NCBI GenBank assembly: GCA_964489125.1
Contig: CAZAXY010000002.1
Coordinates: 1-64,000, forward strand
Direction of reading: 5' to 3'
Source: GYS-P2D sp964489125
GTDB taxonomy: Bacteria; Bacteroidota; Bacteroidia; Chitinophagales; Saprospiraceae
Length of the DNA stretch: 64,000 nt
Part shown: positions 54,577 through 64,000 of the stretch, piece by piece
Layout of the letters: each line of letters begins with the position of its first letter
How positions within the stretch are numbered: the first letter of the stretch is position 1
Made by a program: the position numbers and the translations under genes
The notes under the pieces: model-generated
What the model was told of the DNA's origin: nothing
The model's input: the letters and a program-made list of their open reading frames with translations, nothing else
Databases searched by the model: none

Positions 54577-57500
54577 ATGAATCATCAATCTGACCGATTG
54601 GAGAAAGTCATTATTGATAACGAAGCCTATTACAAAATTGCAGATGCAGGTAGACTCAGGCCATTTTTCATGAGTATTACCAGTGCTTATGATCATTGGT
54701 TGTTTATCTCGAGCAATGGCGGCCTGACTGCAGGTCGCAAAAACTCGGAGTACGCATTGTTCCCTTATTATACTGATGATAAAATAACTGAATCGGTAGA
54801 CCTCACAGGTTCTAAGACCATAATCAAAGTAAAAGAATCCACTAAAGAACAGTACTGGGAACCCTATTCCTCTAATGCCTACAAACAATACAAGATCGTC
54901 CAAAATCTGTATAAGAATAGCCTTGGCAACAAGGTCATATTCGAAGAGGTCAATGAAGACTTAGGTCTTAGTTTTAGCTATCAGTGGTCATCATCTGATG
55001 ACCATGGGCTCATACGTCGATCCTTGATCACTAATCATAACAATCATAATATCGACATCGAATTTCTCGATGGATTGTTGAATATTGTTCCTGCTGGTAT
55101 TGGTAGTGGTCTGCAGAATAGCTCAAGCAATCTCGGAGATGCCTATAAACGATCGATTTTAGATTCCCGAAGTGGTATAGGTGTATTTGCCTTAAGTGCC
55201 GTAATAGTTGATAGAGCCGAACCCAGTGAAGCACTCAAGGCTAATATCGTATGGTCCACTGGCTTATCTGACCCTACTCATCTGTTATCGGCTCAGCAAC
55301 TAGACAGTTTCAGAAGTGGCCGCCCTATATCAGGAGAGTTAGATATCAAAGGTGAAAAAGGAGCGTACCTTCTGAATAGTAATATTACACTATCAGCCAC
55401 TCAGTCTGCAGAGTGGTGTATCGTTGCTGATGTCAATAAAAATCACACAGCCGTATTTGACTTGATGCATAAGCTCACTTCTGACACGGGGCACTTGATG
55501 TCGGAGTTAAAAGCAGCAATAGCACAAGGTGATCAAGACTTGCTACAACTCGTAGCATCAGCAGATGGACTTCAGAAGAGCTCAGACGACCTTAAAGATG
55601 GAAGGCACTTCGCTAATGTCATGTTTAATATCATGCGTGGGGGGATTTTTGACAAGGACTATCATATTGACAAGACAGATTTTCTGACCTATCTCCGTAA
55701 AGCGAATGTCTCACTTTATGAGACTCATAAGACTCCCTTAAATCAGCTTGGCGATGAGTTTACAGTTTATGACTTACAAGATAAGATAGGAGTTTTAAAT
55801 ACTCCAGCGTTTACTCGGCTTGCGATAGAATACTTGCCGCTTAAGTTCAGTCGCAGACATGGTGACCCCAGTCGACCTTGGAATAAATTTTCTATTAATC
55901 TAAAAAATGAATTAGATAAATCTAAAATATTAGATTATCAAGGTAACTGGCGAGATATATTTCAAAATTGGGAAGCGCTCTCACTGTCCTACCCTGCCTT
56001 TATCAATGGCATGGTCTATCGATTCCTCAATGCATCAACATTTGATGGATACAACCCTTATCGTGTTACCAAGGCAGGCTTTGATTGGGAGACCATCGAA
56101 CCTGATGATCCATGGTCATATATAGGCTATTGGGGCGATCATCAGATCATCTATCTATTGAAGCTCTTAGAATGTCTCCAGCGTTATCAGCCTGCTGAAT
56201 TGCATAGATTGATGGCAGAAGATGTATTTGCCTATGCGGCTGTGCCGTATCGAATCAAGTCGTATCAGGACATTCTTGCAGATCCCAAGAATACCGTGGA
56301 TTTTGATCGCAACTGGGACGAGGCTATCCGAGCGCGACGAGATCAGATGGGATCAGACGGTGCCTTGTTGACCACTCCAGACAAGAAAATCTATCAAGTA
56401 AACTTCATAGAGAAAATACTCGCCACTACCCTTTCCAAGATATCCAACCTCGTACCAGAAGGAGGAATTTGGATGAATACACAGCGTCCCGAGTGGAACG
56501 ATGCCAACAATGCCCTTGTAGGCAATGGCATTTCAATGGTTACACTCTACTACCTCTATCGTTTTGTGAGCTTCTTTGAAGGAATCTTTGACAACTATGA
56601 AGAAAAGCAAGTGGAGATTTCAACTGAGTTGTTGAGCTTTTTCAAAGCATGCACGGATACCCTGGGTGCCTTTAAGGCCCATTTAAAAGATGGCTTTAAT
56701 GATCAACAGCGCAAGGCATTTATGGATGCTATAGGAACTGCTGGATCAACATATAGATTAGGCATCTATGATTATGGATTCAGTGGCAAGAGGCAAGCAT
56801 TGAGCGTACCTGAGATTCAGTCATTCTTGGCATTATGTAAGGAATACTTTGCGCAAAGCATACGAGCTAACCGTCGAGAAAATGGATTATACCACGCCTA
56901 TAACATCCTCAATATAGAGTCTAACGGCTATCGAGTATCTTATCTCAATGAGATGCTTGAGGGGCAAGTATCTGTACTTAGTGCTGGACTGCTCTCGACT
57001 GCTGAAACTATTGAGTTACTCAAGAGCCTACGAGCCAGTACACTCTATCGACCCGATCAAAATAGCTATATCCTCTATCCCAATAAGGCACTCCCTAACT
57101 TCTTACAAAAAAATCATATCCCCCATCATATGCTCAGGAATTCGGAGTTATTACTCCAATTATTGGAGGATGGCGATGCTCGAATCATAGAAAAAGATGT
57201 ATTTGATCAATTTCATTTCAATGGAGACTTTAGAAATAACATTGAGCTATCGGCAGCTCTTGATGACTTGAAGTCGGGCCCATATACTGCTCTTGTCGAC
57301 TCAGATAAACAACTGATCCTCGACATATATGAGCACTTATTTAACCATAGGGAATTTACGGGTCGCTCTGGCACATTTTATGCCTACGAAGGGCTCGGGT
57401 CCATCTACTGGCATATGGTTTCAAAGTTGATTCTTGCTATCCAGGAGTGCTATAACCGGGCTCAGGATTCTGATGCAGATTTAGCTGAATTGACAGCGCT

Positions 57501-58008
57501 GTCGGAACAATACTACGAAGCATGGAATGGCCTCGGCATTCATAAGAGCCCAGATATCTATGGAGCTTTCAGTACTGATCCGTATTCTCACACACCGTCC
57601 CATCGAGGGGCACAGCAGCCGGGCATGACGGGACAAGTTAAAGAAGATATCATCAGTAGATTTGGTGAGCTCGGCGTGCATATCAATGATGGTATCGTTG
57701 AGTTTAATCCAAGCTTATTGAAGGCTGGTGAATTTTTGACCGCATCGGACGAGTTTTTAACGATTGGTTTAGATGGCAAGCCGCAGACAATAAAATTGGC
57801 TAAGGGCAGCTTAGGATTTACAGTATGCCAAGTCCCTATCGTCTATCATTTAAGCGATGAAGCTATGATTTTGCTGACCGACAGTTCAGGTAAGGCAACA
57901 GAGCTATCGGGCAAAAAGCTTTCTGCGGCGTTAAGCCAAGAGCTACTATCACGTTCTGGTTCCATAGACAGGATCGATGTGACTATAACTCATAAACAAC
58001 TGATATGA
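54577..58008 (+). CDS. GH94-clan beta-glucan phosphorylase-like protein, likely GH149/GH161 type
   Basis: A 1143-residue protein without signal peptide, thus cytoplasmic. The N-terminal third is beta-sandwich-like (GRLRPFFMSITSAYDHWLFISSNGGL); the central part is an (alpha/alpha)6-type catalytic domain. A GH94-like acid motif RPEWNDANNAL puts a candidate general-acid Asp at residue 642. Near the C-terminus, DPYSHTPSHRGAQQPGMTGQVKEDI resembles the loop where GH94 enzymes bind phosphate. Length near 1,100 residues plus the GH17 and transporter neighbours fits beta-1,3-glucan phosphorylases. Family assignment is inference. It overlaps the next gene by 4 nt. Confidence 0.7.
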   Translation: MNHQSDRLEKVIIDNEAYYKIADAGRLRPFFMSITSAYDHWLFISSNGGLTAGRKNSEYALFPYYTDDKITESVDLTGSKTIIKVKESTKEQYWEPYSSNAYKQYKIVQNLYKNSLGNKVIFEEVNEDLGLSFSYQWSSSDDHGLIRRSLITNHNNHNIDIEFLDGLLNIVPAGIGSGLQNSSSNLGDAYKRSILDSRSGIGVFALSAVIVDRAEPSEALKANIVWSTGLSDPTHLLSAQQLDSFRSGRPISGELDIKGEKGAYLLNSNITLSATQSAEWCIVADVNKNHTAVFDLMHKLTSDTGHLMSELKAAIAQGDQDLLQLVASADGLQKSSDDLKDGRHFANVMFNIMRGGIFDKDYHIDKTDFLTYLRKANVSLYETHKTPLNQLGDEFTVYDLQDKIGVLNTPAFTRLAIEYLPLKFSRRHGDPSRPWNKFSINLKNELDKSKILDYQGNWRDIFQNWEALSLSYPAFINGMVYRFLNASTFDGYNPYRVTKAGFDWETIEPDDPWSYIGYWGDHQIIYLLKLLECLQRYQPAELHRLMAEDVFAYAAVPYRIKSYQDILADPKNTVDFDRNWDEAIRARRDQMGSDGALLTTPDKKIYQVNFIEKILATTLSKISNLVPEGGIWMNTQRPEWNDANNALVGNGISMVTLYYLYRFVSFFEGIFDNYEEKQVEISTELLSFFKACTDTLGAFKAHLKDGFNDQQRKAFMDAIGTAGSTYRLGIYDYGFSGKRQALSVPEIQSFLALCKEYFAQSIRANRRENGLYHAYNILNIESNGYRVSYLNEMLEGQVSVLSAGLLSTAETIELLKSLRASTLYRPDQNSYILYPNKALPNFLQKNHIPHHMLRNSELLLQLLEDGDARIIEKDVFDQFHFNGDFRNNIELSAALDDLKSGPYTALVDSDKQLILDIYEHLFNHREFTGRSGTFYAYEGLGSIYWHMVSKLILAIQECYNRAQDSDADLAELTALSEQYYEAWNGLGIHKSPDIYGAFSTDPYSHTPSHRGAQQPGMTGQVKEDIISRFGELGVHINDGIVEFNPSLLKAGEFLTASDEFLTIGLDGKPQTIKLAKGSLGFTVCQVPIVYHLSDEAMILLTDSSGKATELSGKKLSAALSQELLSRSGSIDRIDVTITHKQLI

Positions 58009-59282
58009 CATTCAGACCTATCCTGCTCCTGGTTTTGGTGACCTCCATGATTACTATATGGAGCTGCAAGCCTGATCCCATCAACACAACTGTAGAGATT
58101 CCTCATAGAAGCGCTGAAGAGATCTTAGGAAATCCTCAATTTCAGGCGATTTCATACGGCGGTTATCGTGCAACAACTCGAGACATCCAGCCTAAGATTT
58201 CTGACCTTAAGGACGACATGCGTATCCTGTCTGCTATGGGCATCCACATGCTCAGGACCTACAATGTACATCTACCTCACGCCGAAAATGTCTTAAAAGC
58301 TATTACTGAGCTCAAAGAAGAGGATGGCGCATTTGAGATGTATGTGATGCTCGGCGCATGGATAGATTGTGAAAATGCCTGGCAGCCAGGGCAAGAAAAC
58401 CATGAAGGAGAAAGCCCTCGCAATGCCATAGAAATTGCAGAAGCAGTCAGACTTACTCAGAAGTATCCAGATATCGTCAAGGTTATCGCTGTCGGCAACG
58501 AATCTATGGTGCACTGGGCACAGAGCTATTTCGTCAGGCCTAAAGCAATCCTCGGTTGGATAAATCACCTTCGAGATTTAAGGTCTTCTGGCGAGCTACC
58601 GTCAGATCTATGGCTCACCAGTAGCGACAACTATGCGTCGTGGGGAGGAGCGGACCCTATATATCATACCGACGATCTCAACGCGCTCATCCATGCGGTT
58701 GATTTCCTCAGCGTGCACACTTACCCGATGCATGAGACTCATTACAATTATGAGTTTTGGCTGCAAAGACCAGAAGAAAAGGATATTGATAAGGATGAAA
58801 AAATTGTACGAGCCATGGATAGAGCTTTGCTCGAAGCGCAGAAACAAGTAGCTGCAGTCCAAGGGTATATGAATAAGATCGGTGAGGACAAGCCTATCCA
58901 CATTGGTGAGACTGGCTGGGCCACTGTCTCGGATGAATTTTATGGAGATACAGGATCTCGTGCTTGTGATCAATATAAGCAAGCATTGTATTATACGTTG
59001 ATGCGAGACTGGACGAACGAAGCAGGTATCTCGTGCTTCTTCTTTGAAGCATTTGATGAAAAATGGAAGGACGCTGAGCATCCCAAAGGTAGCGAAAATC
59101 ACTTTGGCCTAATCGATGAATATGGTCAGGCTAAATATGCCATCTGGGATCTTGTAGACAATGGAGCATTCAAGGGGCTCACACGAGATGGCAATGTGAT
59201 CACTCAGAGTTTTAATGGAGATCCACTCACCGTAAAACAGGCTTCGCTGGCTCCGCCAGTAGATTACGACAATGGCTTGTAG
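58005..59282 (+). CDS. GH17-like beta-1,3-glucanase lipoprotein
   Basis: A 425-residue lipoprotein (TIWSC, Cys21) with a TIM-barrel pattern: FQAISYGGYRATTRD, LRTYNVHLPHAENVL, candidate acid/base Glu166 in KVIAVGNESMVHW and nucleophile Glu302 in IHIGETGW. This NES/GETGW pair is typical of GH17 endo- or exo-beta-1,3-glucanases or transglycosylases. It would cut glucans outside the cytoplasm. Its start overlaps the phosphorylase-like stop by 4 nt. Confidence 0.82.
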   Translation: MTFRPILLLVLVTSMITIWSCKPDPINTTVEIPHRSAEEILGNPQFQAISYGGYRATTRDIQPKISDLKDDMRILSAMGIHMLRTYNVHLPHAENVLKAITELKEEDGAFEMYVMLGAWIDCENAWQPGQENHEGESPRNAIEIAEAVRLTQKYPDIVKVIAVGNESMVHWAQSYFVRPKAILGWINHLRDLRSSGELPSDLWLTSSDNYASWGGADPIYHTDDLNALIHAVDFLSVHTYPMHETHYNYEFWLQRPEEKDIDKDEKIVRAMDRALLEAQKQVAAVQGYMNKIGEDKPIHIGETGWATVSDEFYGDTGSRACDQYKQALYYTLMRDWTNEAGISCFFFEAFDEKWKDAEHPKGSENHFGLIDEYGQAKYAIWDLVDNGAFKGLTRDGNVITQSFNGDPLTVKQASLAPPVDYDNGL

Positions 59283-59327
59283 GATACAAGCACATAAATG
59301 CTATCTTAAGCAGATCAAATCCATAGT

Positions 59328-60785
59328 ATGACAGAACAGAACTCCACCATTGATCCTATTGGCCTAAACAAAACTGGTCAGCATAAAGTGCCAATGAGTC
59401 AAAAAATAGCATTTGGCATCGGCATGTTTGCCAATCAAATGTTTCCTGCTATCCTAGGAATCTTCATGGTCATTCTGGTTGAAAATCTTGGCTTCTCTGG
59501 ATTAATGTGGGGATTAATCTTTTTGGCTCCACGAATTTTTGATGCATTGACGGATCCCATCATGGGATTCATATCAGATAATACACGGTCAAAATGGGGA
59601 CGCAGGCGGCAGTATGTGTTAGTCGGTGGTATTATTATGGGTATAGCCTACATCTTCATGTGGCAATTGTTCGCAGATAACAGCCTATCGTATAATTTCT
59701 GGTACTTCTTTTTGTGGTCTTTAGTGTTCTATCTAGGTTTGACGATATTCAGTGTTCCCTATGTAGCTATGGGTTATGAGATGACTGACGACTTCCATGA
59801 GCGGACAAGCATCATGGCGGTAGCACAATGGATCGGTCAATGGGCATGGGTCATTGCGCCATGGTTTTGGGTGATTATGTATGATCCAGAGTGGTTTCCA
59901 TCAGCGGAGGTCGCCGCTCGACAGCTGGCTTTTTGGGTGGCCATACCATGTGCCATATGTGCTATCGTACCGGCACTATTCATCAAGAGTGAATCTACCT
60001 TGGACAAAGATTACACCCCACTATCGGTATCTAGTGTTTTAGGCAGCGTAGGTAATATCATGTACGGTTTTGTTGAAGCATTTGGGATTAAGTATTTCAG
60101 AAAGCTATGCTTTACGACATTCCTAATCTTCAATTCATTTAATACAGTAGCTGCATTGACATTTTTCGTCATCGTATATAAGCTCTTTAATGGTGATGCG
60201 GGGGCATCAGGTATATGGGTTTCACTCTTTGGTTGTCTGGGAGCAGTTGGTACAACATTTATCGTAATACCCACTGTAACTTGGATGGCCAAGACTATGG
60301 GTAAAAAGAAGGCCTTTATGATCGCTCAGGGCATCTCACTAATCGGATATGTGATGTTGTGGTTCTTATTTATACCAGGTAAACCATGGATGTACATTAT
60401 TGCACTTCCGTTCTTTTCATTCGGCATAGGAAGTCTATTTACCATCATGATGTCTATGACTGCAGATGTAATCGACATTGATGAGCTTAACACTGGCAAG
60501 CGTCGAGAAGGACTTTTAGGCGCTATATACTGGTGGATGGTTAAGGTAGGATATGGTATCGCAGGAGCCTTGAGTGGCGCCATGATCGCCTATGTAGGAT
60601 TTAATTCAGAATTGGCAACTGTCGATCAACAAGGAGCAGTAGACGGTTTACATGCGCTCTTCTGTTTCTTTCCCGCAGTCGGCACGATTATCGCTATGTG
60701 GATAATGAGTGATTATGACCTTACAGAAGATAAAGCCAAAGACATCAGACGGCAGCTCGAAGAGCGCCATGGACAACCTGCTTAA
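59328..60785 (+). CDS. MFS/GPH-family sugar:cation symporter
   Basis: A 485-residue protein with about 12 membrane segments. The GPH signature is visible: FDALTDPIMGFISDNTRSKWGRRRQYVLVGG near residues 63-93, plus TFIVIPTVTWMAKTMGKKKAF in the second half. Relatives (MelB, LacS types) import oligosaccharides. Following the GH17-like and phosphorylase-like genes on the same strand (45-bp gap), it probably imports their glucan fragments for phosphorolysis. Confidence 0.88.
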   Translation: MTEQNSTIDPIGLNKTGQHKVPMSQKIAFGIGMFANQMFPAILGIFMVILVENLGFSGLMWGLIFLAPRIFDALTDPIMGFISDNTRSKWGRRRQYVLVGGIIMGIAYIFMWQLFADNSLSYNFWYFFLWSLVFYLGLTIFSVPYVAMGYEMTDDFHERTSIMAVAQWIGQWAWVIAPWFWVIMYDPEWFPSAEVAARQLAFWVAIPCAICAIVPALFIKSESTLDKDYTPLSVSSVLGSVGNIMYGFVEAFGIKYFRKLCFTTFLIFNSFNTVAALTFFVIVYKLFNGDAGASGIWVSLFGCLGAVGTTFIVIPTVTWMAKTMGKKKAFMIAQGISLIGYVMLWFLFIPGKPWMYIIALPFFSFGIGSLFTIMMSMTADVIDIDELNTGKRREGLLGAIYWWMVKVGYGIAGALSGAMIAYVGFNSELATVDQQGAVDGLHALFCFFPAVGTIIAMWIMSDYDLTEDKAKDIRRQLEERHGQPA

Positions 60786-61376
60786 GAGTAGAGCTTATTG
60801 AGGTGAGTTTTATAGCATGTGTCCAAATGGCGGAACAGAATTATAAATGTATCTAGCATCCTAATTTCAATAGTCCAATGCAGTTCTTCCAAATGCTATA
60901 TGAGGATGATTATCATTATAATCAGTTCGCCATATATCGCTACTGATCTGAAATCGCTTTAGACTGCTAAGTAAATAAGCATATCCAAGACAAATCTTGT
61001 AGTTATGTAGGCGTATGCATTTAGCACTATATACATCCTTGCAGGAATGAATAATATCTCTATTAACATTGTTGGCTGATGCCGATAAAGCTCAACTGGG
61101 CCAGCAAATTTTATCATGCGAGATCCCGATGGCAATGTAATACTAAGCAGATATAGGTAAATTCTATGGATATCATGCTAAGGGTTTAGGCGTTGACAAA
61201 TCCCCTTGGGTGAAAAATGTCAACTATCAAACAAGTCATAATTTTCGCGCCATTTTCAATTATACTGAACAATCACTATGGATTGTCGTTAGCCATTGAT
61301 ACGGTATACTACCTATACATTATGAATTCACATTACAACCGCTAATCCTCAGCGGTATGGTCTTCATAAAGTTTTA
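60786..61376. other. 591-bp gap with a possible decayed VOC-domain fragment
   Basis: No intact gene. In one plus-strand frame a short stretch ends the VOC/glyoxalase-like way, PANFIMRDPDGNVILSRYR then stop (roughly 61097-61160), preceded closely by a stop codon. RDPDGN is the usual terminal beta-strand of VOC proteins, so this may be the relic of a lost gene. Also an imperfect inverted repeat, gttgaca/tgtcaac at 61192-61198 and 61218-61224. Confidence 0.35.
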
Positions 61377-62207
61377 TTGATTAAAGAAATTCACAAAATG
61401 ATTAACAACTTTTTATCATTACCCAAGATCGCTGGCATATTGCTAGTGCTTTTTACTATTCAACTGAATGCTCAACAAGCCGATTCCAAATCTAAAAAAT
61501 TGATGTCTAAGATGTATGAAGTCACTGGTGACTATACAGACTTATGGAAAAAGAAAGACGTTCAATTCGACTATCTCTATAATAACTTTGAAGCAGGCAA
61601 AGATGTCTCAACCGAAAAATTTATCATCGATGGAGAACATACTTGGGCACGTTACACTACACATGAAAGAAATGTATTACCAGGCCAAGATGGCATCGTT
61701 GAGCAATCTCTAATCGACGGTGTACCACAGATTACGCTCAACGGCAAGTTTGTCAATGATCAAGCGGCCTTGGGAGGAACTAAATTCATCAGAGAGGTCA
61801 ATCCTTTTTGGTTTATGATGTCCTATAAACTAGCAGATCCGAGCACGATACATACTTACTTAGGCTCAGAAGAGGTCAATGATCTTACCTATGAGAAAGT
61901 GTCTCTCAAGTATGTAAATTCCCTGACTGGGAAAGCCGCAGACGATGAGTATATCTTATACTATAACTCAACATCTAACCTGATTGATTTCTTCTATTTT
62001 TCACTACCTGCTATGGGAGTGAATGAACCAATCATAAAGATGGAAATAGGTTATGATGTGGTTGATGGCATCTATATACCTGCAAGACGTAAGTCATATG
62101 CTCCTAATCCTGAGACTGGAAAATATACCCTTAATGGCGAGTATACCTTCAGCAATATCAAATTCAACAACGGATTCAAGAAGGAGAATTTTAAACTAAA
62201 AGGATAA
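61377..62207 (+). CDS. Secreted protein of unknown function, LolA-like outline
   Basis: A 276-residue protein with a signal peptide (IAGILLVLFTIQLNAQ; Met9 at 61401 is an alternative start) and a beta-rich mature part that starts with MSKMYEVTGDYTDLWKKKDVQFDYLY and contains FIIDGEHTWARY, PFWFMMSYKLADP and YILYYNSTSNLIDFFYFSLP. It resembles Bacteroidota secreted proteins of the LolA-like or DUF6503 group, though this is tentative. It ends at a good terminator. Confidence 0.6.
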   Translation: MIKEIHKMINNFLSLPKIAGILLVLFTIQLNAQQADSKSKKLMSKMYEVTGDYTDLWKKKDVQFDYLYNNFEAGKDVSTEKFIIDGEHTWARYTTHERNVLPGQDGIVEQSLIDGVPQITLNGKFVNDQAALGGTKFIREVNPFWFMMSYKLADPSTIHTYLGSEEVNDLTYEKVSLKYVNSLTGKAADDEYILYYNSTSNLIDFFYFSLPAMGVNEPIIKMEIGYDVVDGIYIPARRKSYAPNPETGKYTLNGEYTFSNIKFNNGFKKENFKLKG

Positions 62208-62245
62208 AGATTTACCCATCTCCATACAAGAAATTAATTCGTAAG

Positions 62246-62284
62246 CGGCTTGTTCCAATATTCTGGGACATGCCGTTTTTTTTT
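62246..62284 (+). terminator. Rho-independent terminator after the secreted-protein gene
   Basis: Arms 62246-62256 and 62265-62275 (cggc-t-tgttcc / gggaca-t-gccg) pair over 10 bp with one t/t mismatch and an 8-nt loop, followed by a run of nine T. It lies 38 bp past the stop at 62207. Confidence 0.85.
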
Positions 62285-62487
62285 ATGGTTATGATGACTA
62301 TGCCGACGGATATTCGCCTATTATACCGAGTGCGCCAACATTGAGACTTGCACTTGACGGCATAGCTCTCAAAACAATTGTAATGAAATCGACAGCCTCT
62401 GGTTAATCTTGACGTGAATAATGAAGTTTCTCTAAGGCTGTATATTAAGATGGTCACAACAACCGAATTATTAAATTAGGGGCGAGA

Positions 62488-63285
62488 ATGACCATACCCA
62501 TCTATCAGATTGACGCATTTACAAACCGACTATTCAGTGGCAACCCCGCTGCAGTATGTCCAATCTCCAATTGGCCTGAGGACAATGTCTTAATGGCTGT
62601 AGCCAAAGAAAATAATCTGGCAGAAACAGCTTACTTCAAACCGCTGAACAATGGTCATTATCATTTGAGGTGGTTTACACCAGAAATCGAAATAGACCTG
62701 TGCGGGCATGCTACCTTAGCCTCAGCATATGTCATTTTTGAAGAGCTCGGATATGAAGGTGATCAGATTACTTTCGAATCCAAGAGTGGAATCTTGACAG
62801 TGAGTAAAACCGAAGGTTACTACGAGCTCGATTTTCCTTCTCGTCCTCCCGTTCAGGCCGAATTGCCACAACTTATATTAGATGGACTGAATATCCAACC
62901 TACAGAGGTATGGAAAGCCAGGGATTACCTCTTGCTTTATGATTCTGAAGAAGACATCAGAATGATTGACCCGAATATTGCTGTGATCAACGAGATCAAT
63001 ATTGATCCGGGAGGGATCATTGTAACAGCCAAGAGTGAGGCAGAGGGCATCGATTTTGTCTCACGGTTTTTCACACCACAAGCTTCGATTTTTGAAGATC
63101 CAGTGACTGGATCAGCACATTGCACTTTAGTTCCATTTTGGGCAAGTCGCCTGAAGAAACTGGAGTTTAATGCGCGACAGTTATCGCAACGAGGAGGAGC
63201 GTTATACTGTCAGCTGGACCAAGATAGAGTTAAGATCAGAGGCCAAGCAGTCAAGTATATGCAGGGTACAATTGAGATCAGCTGA
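62488..63285 (+). CDS. PhzF-family isomerase-like protein
   Basis: A 265-residue two-lobed protein of the PhzF/diaminopimelate-epimerase-like fold. The N-lobe has YQIDAFTNRLFSGNPAAVC and catalytic Glu46 in NNLAETAYF; WFTPEIEIDLCGHATLA and the C-lobe DPVTGSAHC are diagnostic. PhzF isomerises a phenazine precursor, but most genome copies act on unknown substrates. No phenazine genes are near. Confidence 0.92.
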   Translation: MTIPIYQIDAFTNRLFSGNPAAVCPISNWPEDNVLMAVAKENNLAETAYFKPLNNGHYHLRWFTPEIEIDLCGHATLASAYVIFEELGYEGDQITFESKSGILTVSKTEGYYELDFPSRPPVQAELPQLILDGLNIQPTEVWKARDYLLLYDSEEDIRMIDPNIAVINEINIDPGGIIVTAKSEAEGIDFVSRFFTPQASIFEDPVTGSAHCTLVPFWASRLKKLEFNARQLSQRGGALYCQLDQDRVKIRGQAVKYMQGTIEIS

Positions 63286-63668
63286 CTTATCGCCATTATT
63301 CACCTATAGTTAGTGTGATAGGTGAGTCCATTCAGCCACTCTCTTAGCATCGAGCTTGTGATTTAGGCCATCTCACCGATGACGACTCTATTGTGACCGT
63401 ACAAAGAGGTGGTCGAAGCATCGCATTACAATAGATTGTCAAGTTGTGATAACTTAAAGCCCAGAACTACAGAGGCTTGAAAAAATATAACTATAGGTCA
63501 TCGTGGAACGAGCTATCGATTGAAGGCAAATGGCTAATGACAAAGAATCTTCGAATCACCGGAGATGATTGCACAATCGGACAAGCAAAGGAACGGAAAG
63601 AAGGGAGCTCAACAGTTCAATCGACCGTGCTCATATGAATAGTCTATTAAATTATAAATTGCTTAAGA
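63286..63668. other. 383-bp gap with weak SymE-like fragment
   Basis: No intact gene. A frame from about TTG at 63477 to TGA at 63636-63638 contains KKYNYRSSWNELSIEGKWL, which vaguely resembles the GKWL region of SymE-type toxins, but lacks a normal ATG and the downstream part does not fit the family. It may be a relic or chance. Confidence 0.25.
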
Positions 63669-64000
63669 ATGAAAATAATCTCCACCAATATAGCCCAGCC
63701 TACCACCTTCACATGGAAAGGTGAGGAAGTTAGAACAGGCATCTATAAGAAACCTTCTCAGGAGCCTTTGTTCTTGACTAAAAATGATGTGGTCAATGAT
63801 GAAGTTTCTGATCGACTTCATCATGGAGGGTACTATAAGGCATGCTACCTATATTCTGCGGAGCAGTATCCATATTGGAAAGAGCTGTATGCTGACTTGG
63901 ACTGGACTTGGGGCATGTTTGGTGAGAATCTCACGGTTGGCAACTTTGATGAAAACAAGGTTTATGTAGGGGATATCTATAGCGTCGGAAATGCAGTTGT
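63669..64000 (+). CDS. MOSC-domain protein, C-terminus beyond the window
   Basis: From ATG at 63669 110 codons read MKIISTNIAQPTTFTWKGEE..., then SDRLHHGGYYKACYLYSAEQYPYWKELY and GMFGENLTVGNFDENKVYVGDIY, the MOSC-domain pattern of YiiM-type proteins. MOSC domains bind molybdenum-cofactor or pyridoxal-type sulfur carriers; the conserved Cys expected later in this domain lies off the window. Function beyond family is unknown. Confidence 0.85.
   Translation, partial: MKIISTNIAQPTTFTWKGEEVRTGIYKKPSQEPLFLTKNDVVNDEVSDRLHHGGYYKACYLYSAEQYPYWKELYADLDWTWGMFGENLTVGNFDENKVYVGDIYSVGNAV

Noticed and set aside
58608..59102. 164-residue minus-strand frame within the GH17-like gene
   Set aside because: Fully inside a well-supported gene on the other strand, with no motif of its own.

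Overview
This window reads as the chromosome of a Bacteroidota bacterium, most likely of the Saprospiria/Lewinella kind and probably free-living or marine. The evidence is a complete Bacteroidota-order division and cell-wall (dcw) cluster, type IX secretion (T9SS) C-terminal sorting domains, a TonB-dependent receptor paired with a DUF4249 lipoprotein, ExbB-ExbD-ExbD-TonB energisation genes, many lipoproteins with a lipobox, and AT-rich intergenic DNA without clear Shine-Dalgarno sequences. No rRNA, tRNA, CRISPR array or insertion sequence was seen. Lineage below phylum is an inference.

Layout. 1-4956 (minus strand): the N-terminal part of an oligopeptidase B lipoprotein, then a VWA / MoxR-type AAA+ / small HExxH-protein operon. 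5040-6454: a GNAT acetyltransferase, an AbrB-type regulator resembling HgcC, a 24-residue peptide ending in a run of cysteines followed by a strong hairpin, and a small lipoprotein. 6497-8698: a DUF2452 protein and exbB-exbD-exbD. 8711-14395 (minus): an accessory block that appears to separate exbBDD from tonB (14589-15479); it holds an S41 protease, a YdeI-family gene with a broken 3' end, and a four-gene translationally coupled operon of three collagen-like proteins plus one T9SS protein. 15529-17171: bioB and a DUF6265 protein. 17398-19992: two tandem lamin-tail + Hint proteins sharing a near-identical C-terminal half and a shared upstream palindrome. 20663-29082: hydrolases, small lipoproteins, a second GNAT, a class-C beta-lactamase-like hydrolase, a VWA + WYL-regulator pair, a secreted endonuclease I and a ChaN/EreA-like protein.

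29514-44671 (minus): the dcw cluster mraZ-rsmH-ftsL-ftsI-murE-mraY-murD-ftsW-murG-murC-ftsQ-ftsA-ftsZ, with nearly every junction overlapping or abutting. Two regulatory elements stand out: three 10-bp-phased AAAGTGG-like repeats upstream of mraZ (a likely MraZ operator) and a terminator-like hairpin in the single long gap, between murE and mraY. 44965-49219: a lipoprotein, then a thiolase / acyl-CoA dehydrogenase / thioesterase / histidine-phosphatase run suggesting fatty-acyl-CoA metabolism, closed by a two-way hairpin terminator. 49318-53402 (minus): an LTxxQ-motif protein and a DUF4249 + TonB-dependent receptor pair. 53627-60785: an epoxide-hydrolase-like enzyme and a compact three-gene carbohydrate unit (GH94-clan phosphorylase-like 1143-aa protein, GH17-like lipoprotein, GPH-type sugar transporter) that looks like beta-1,3-glucan oligosaccharide use. 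61377-64000: a secreted protein, a PhzF protein, and the start of a MOSC-domain gene, with short decayed coding fragments in the flanking gaps.

The most interesting candidates are the Cys-rich mini-peptide locus, the collagen-like operon, the phosphorylase/GH17/transporter unit, the paired Hint genes with their common palindrome, and the mraZ operator.
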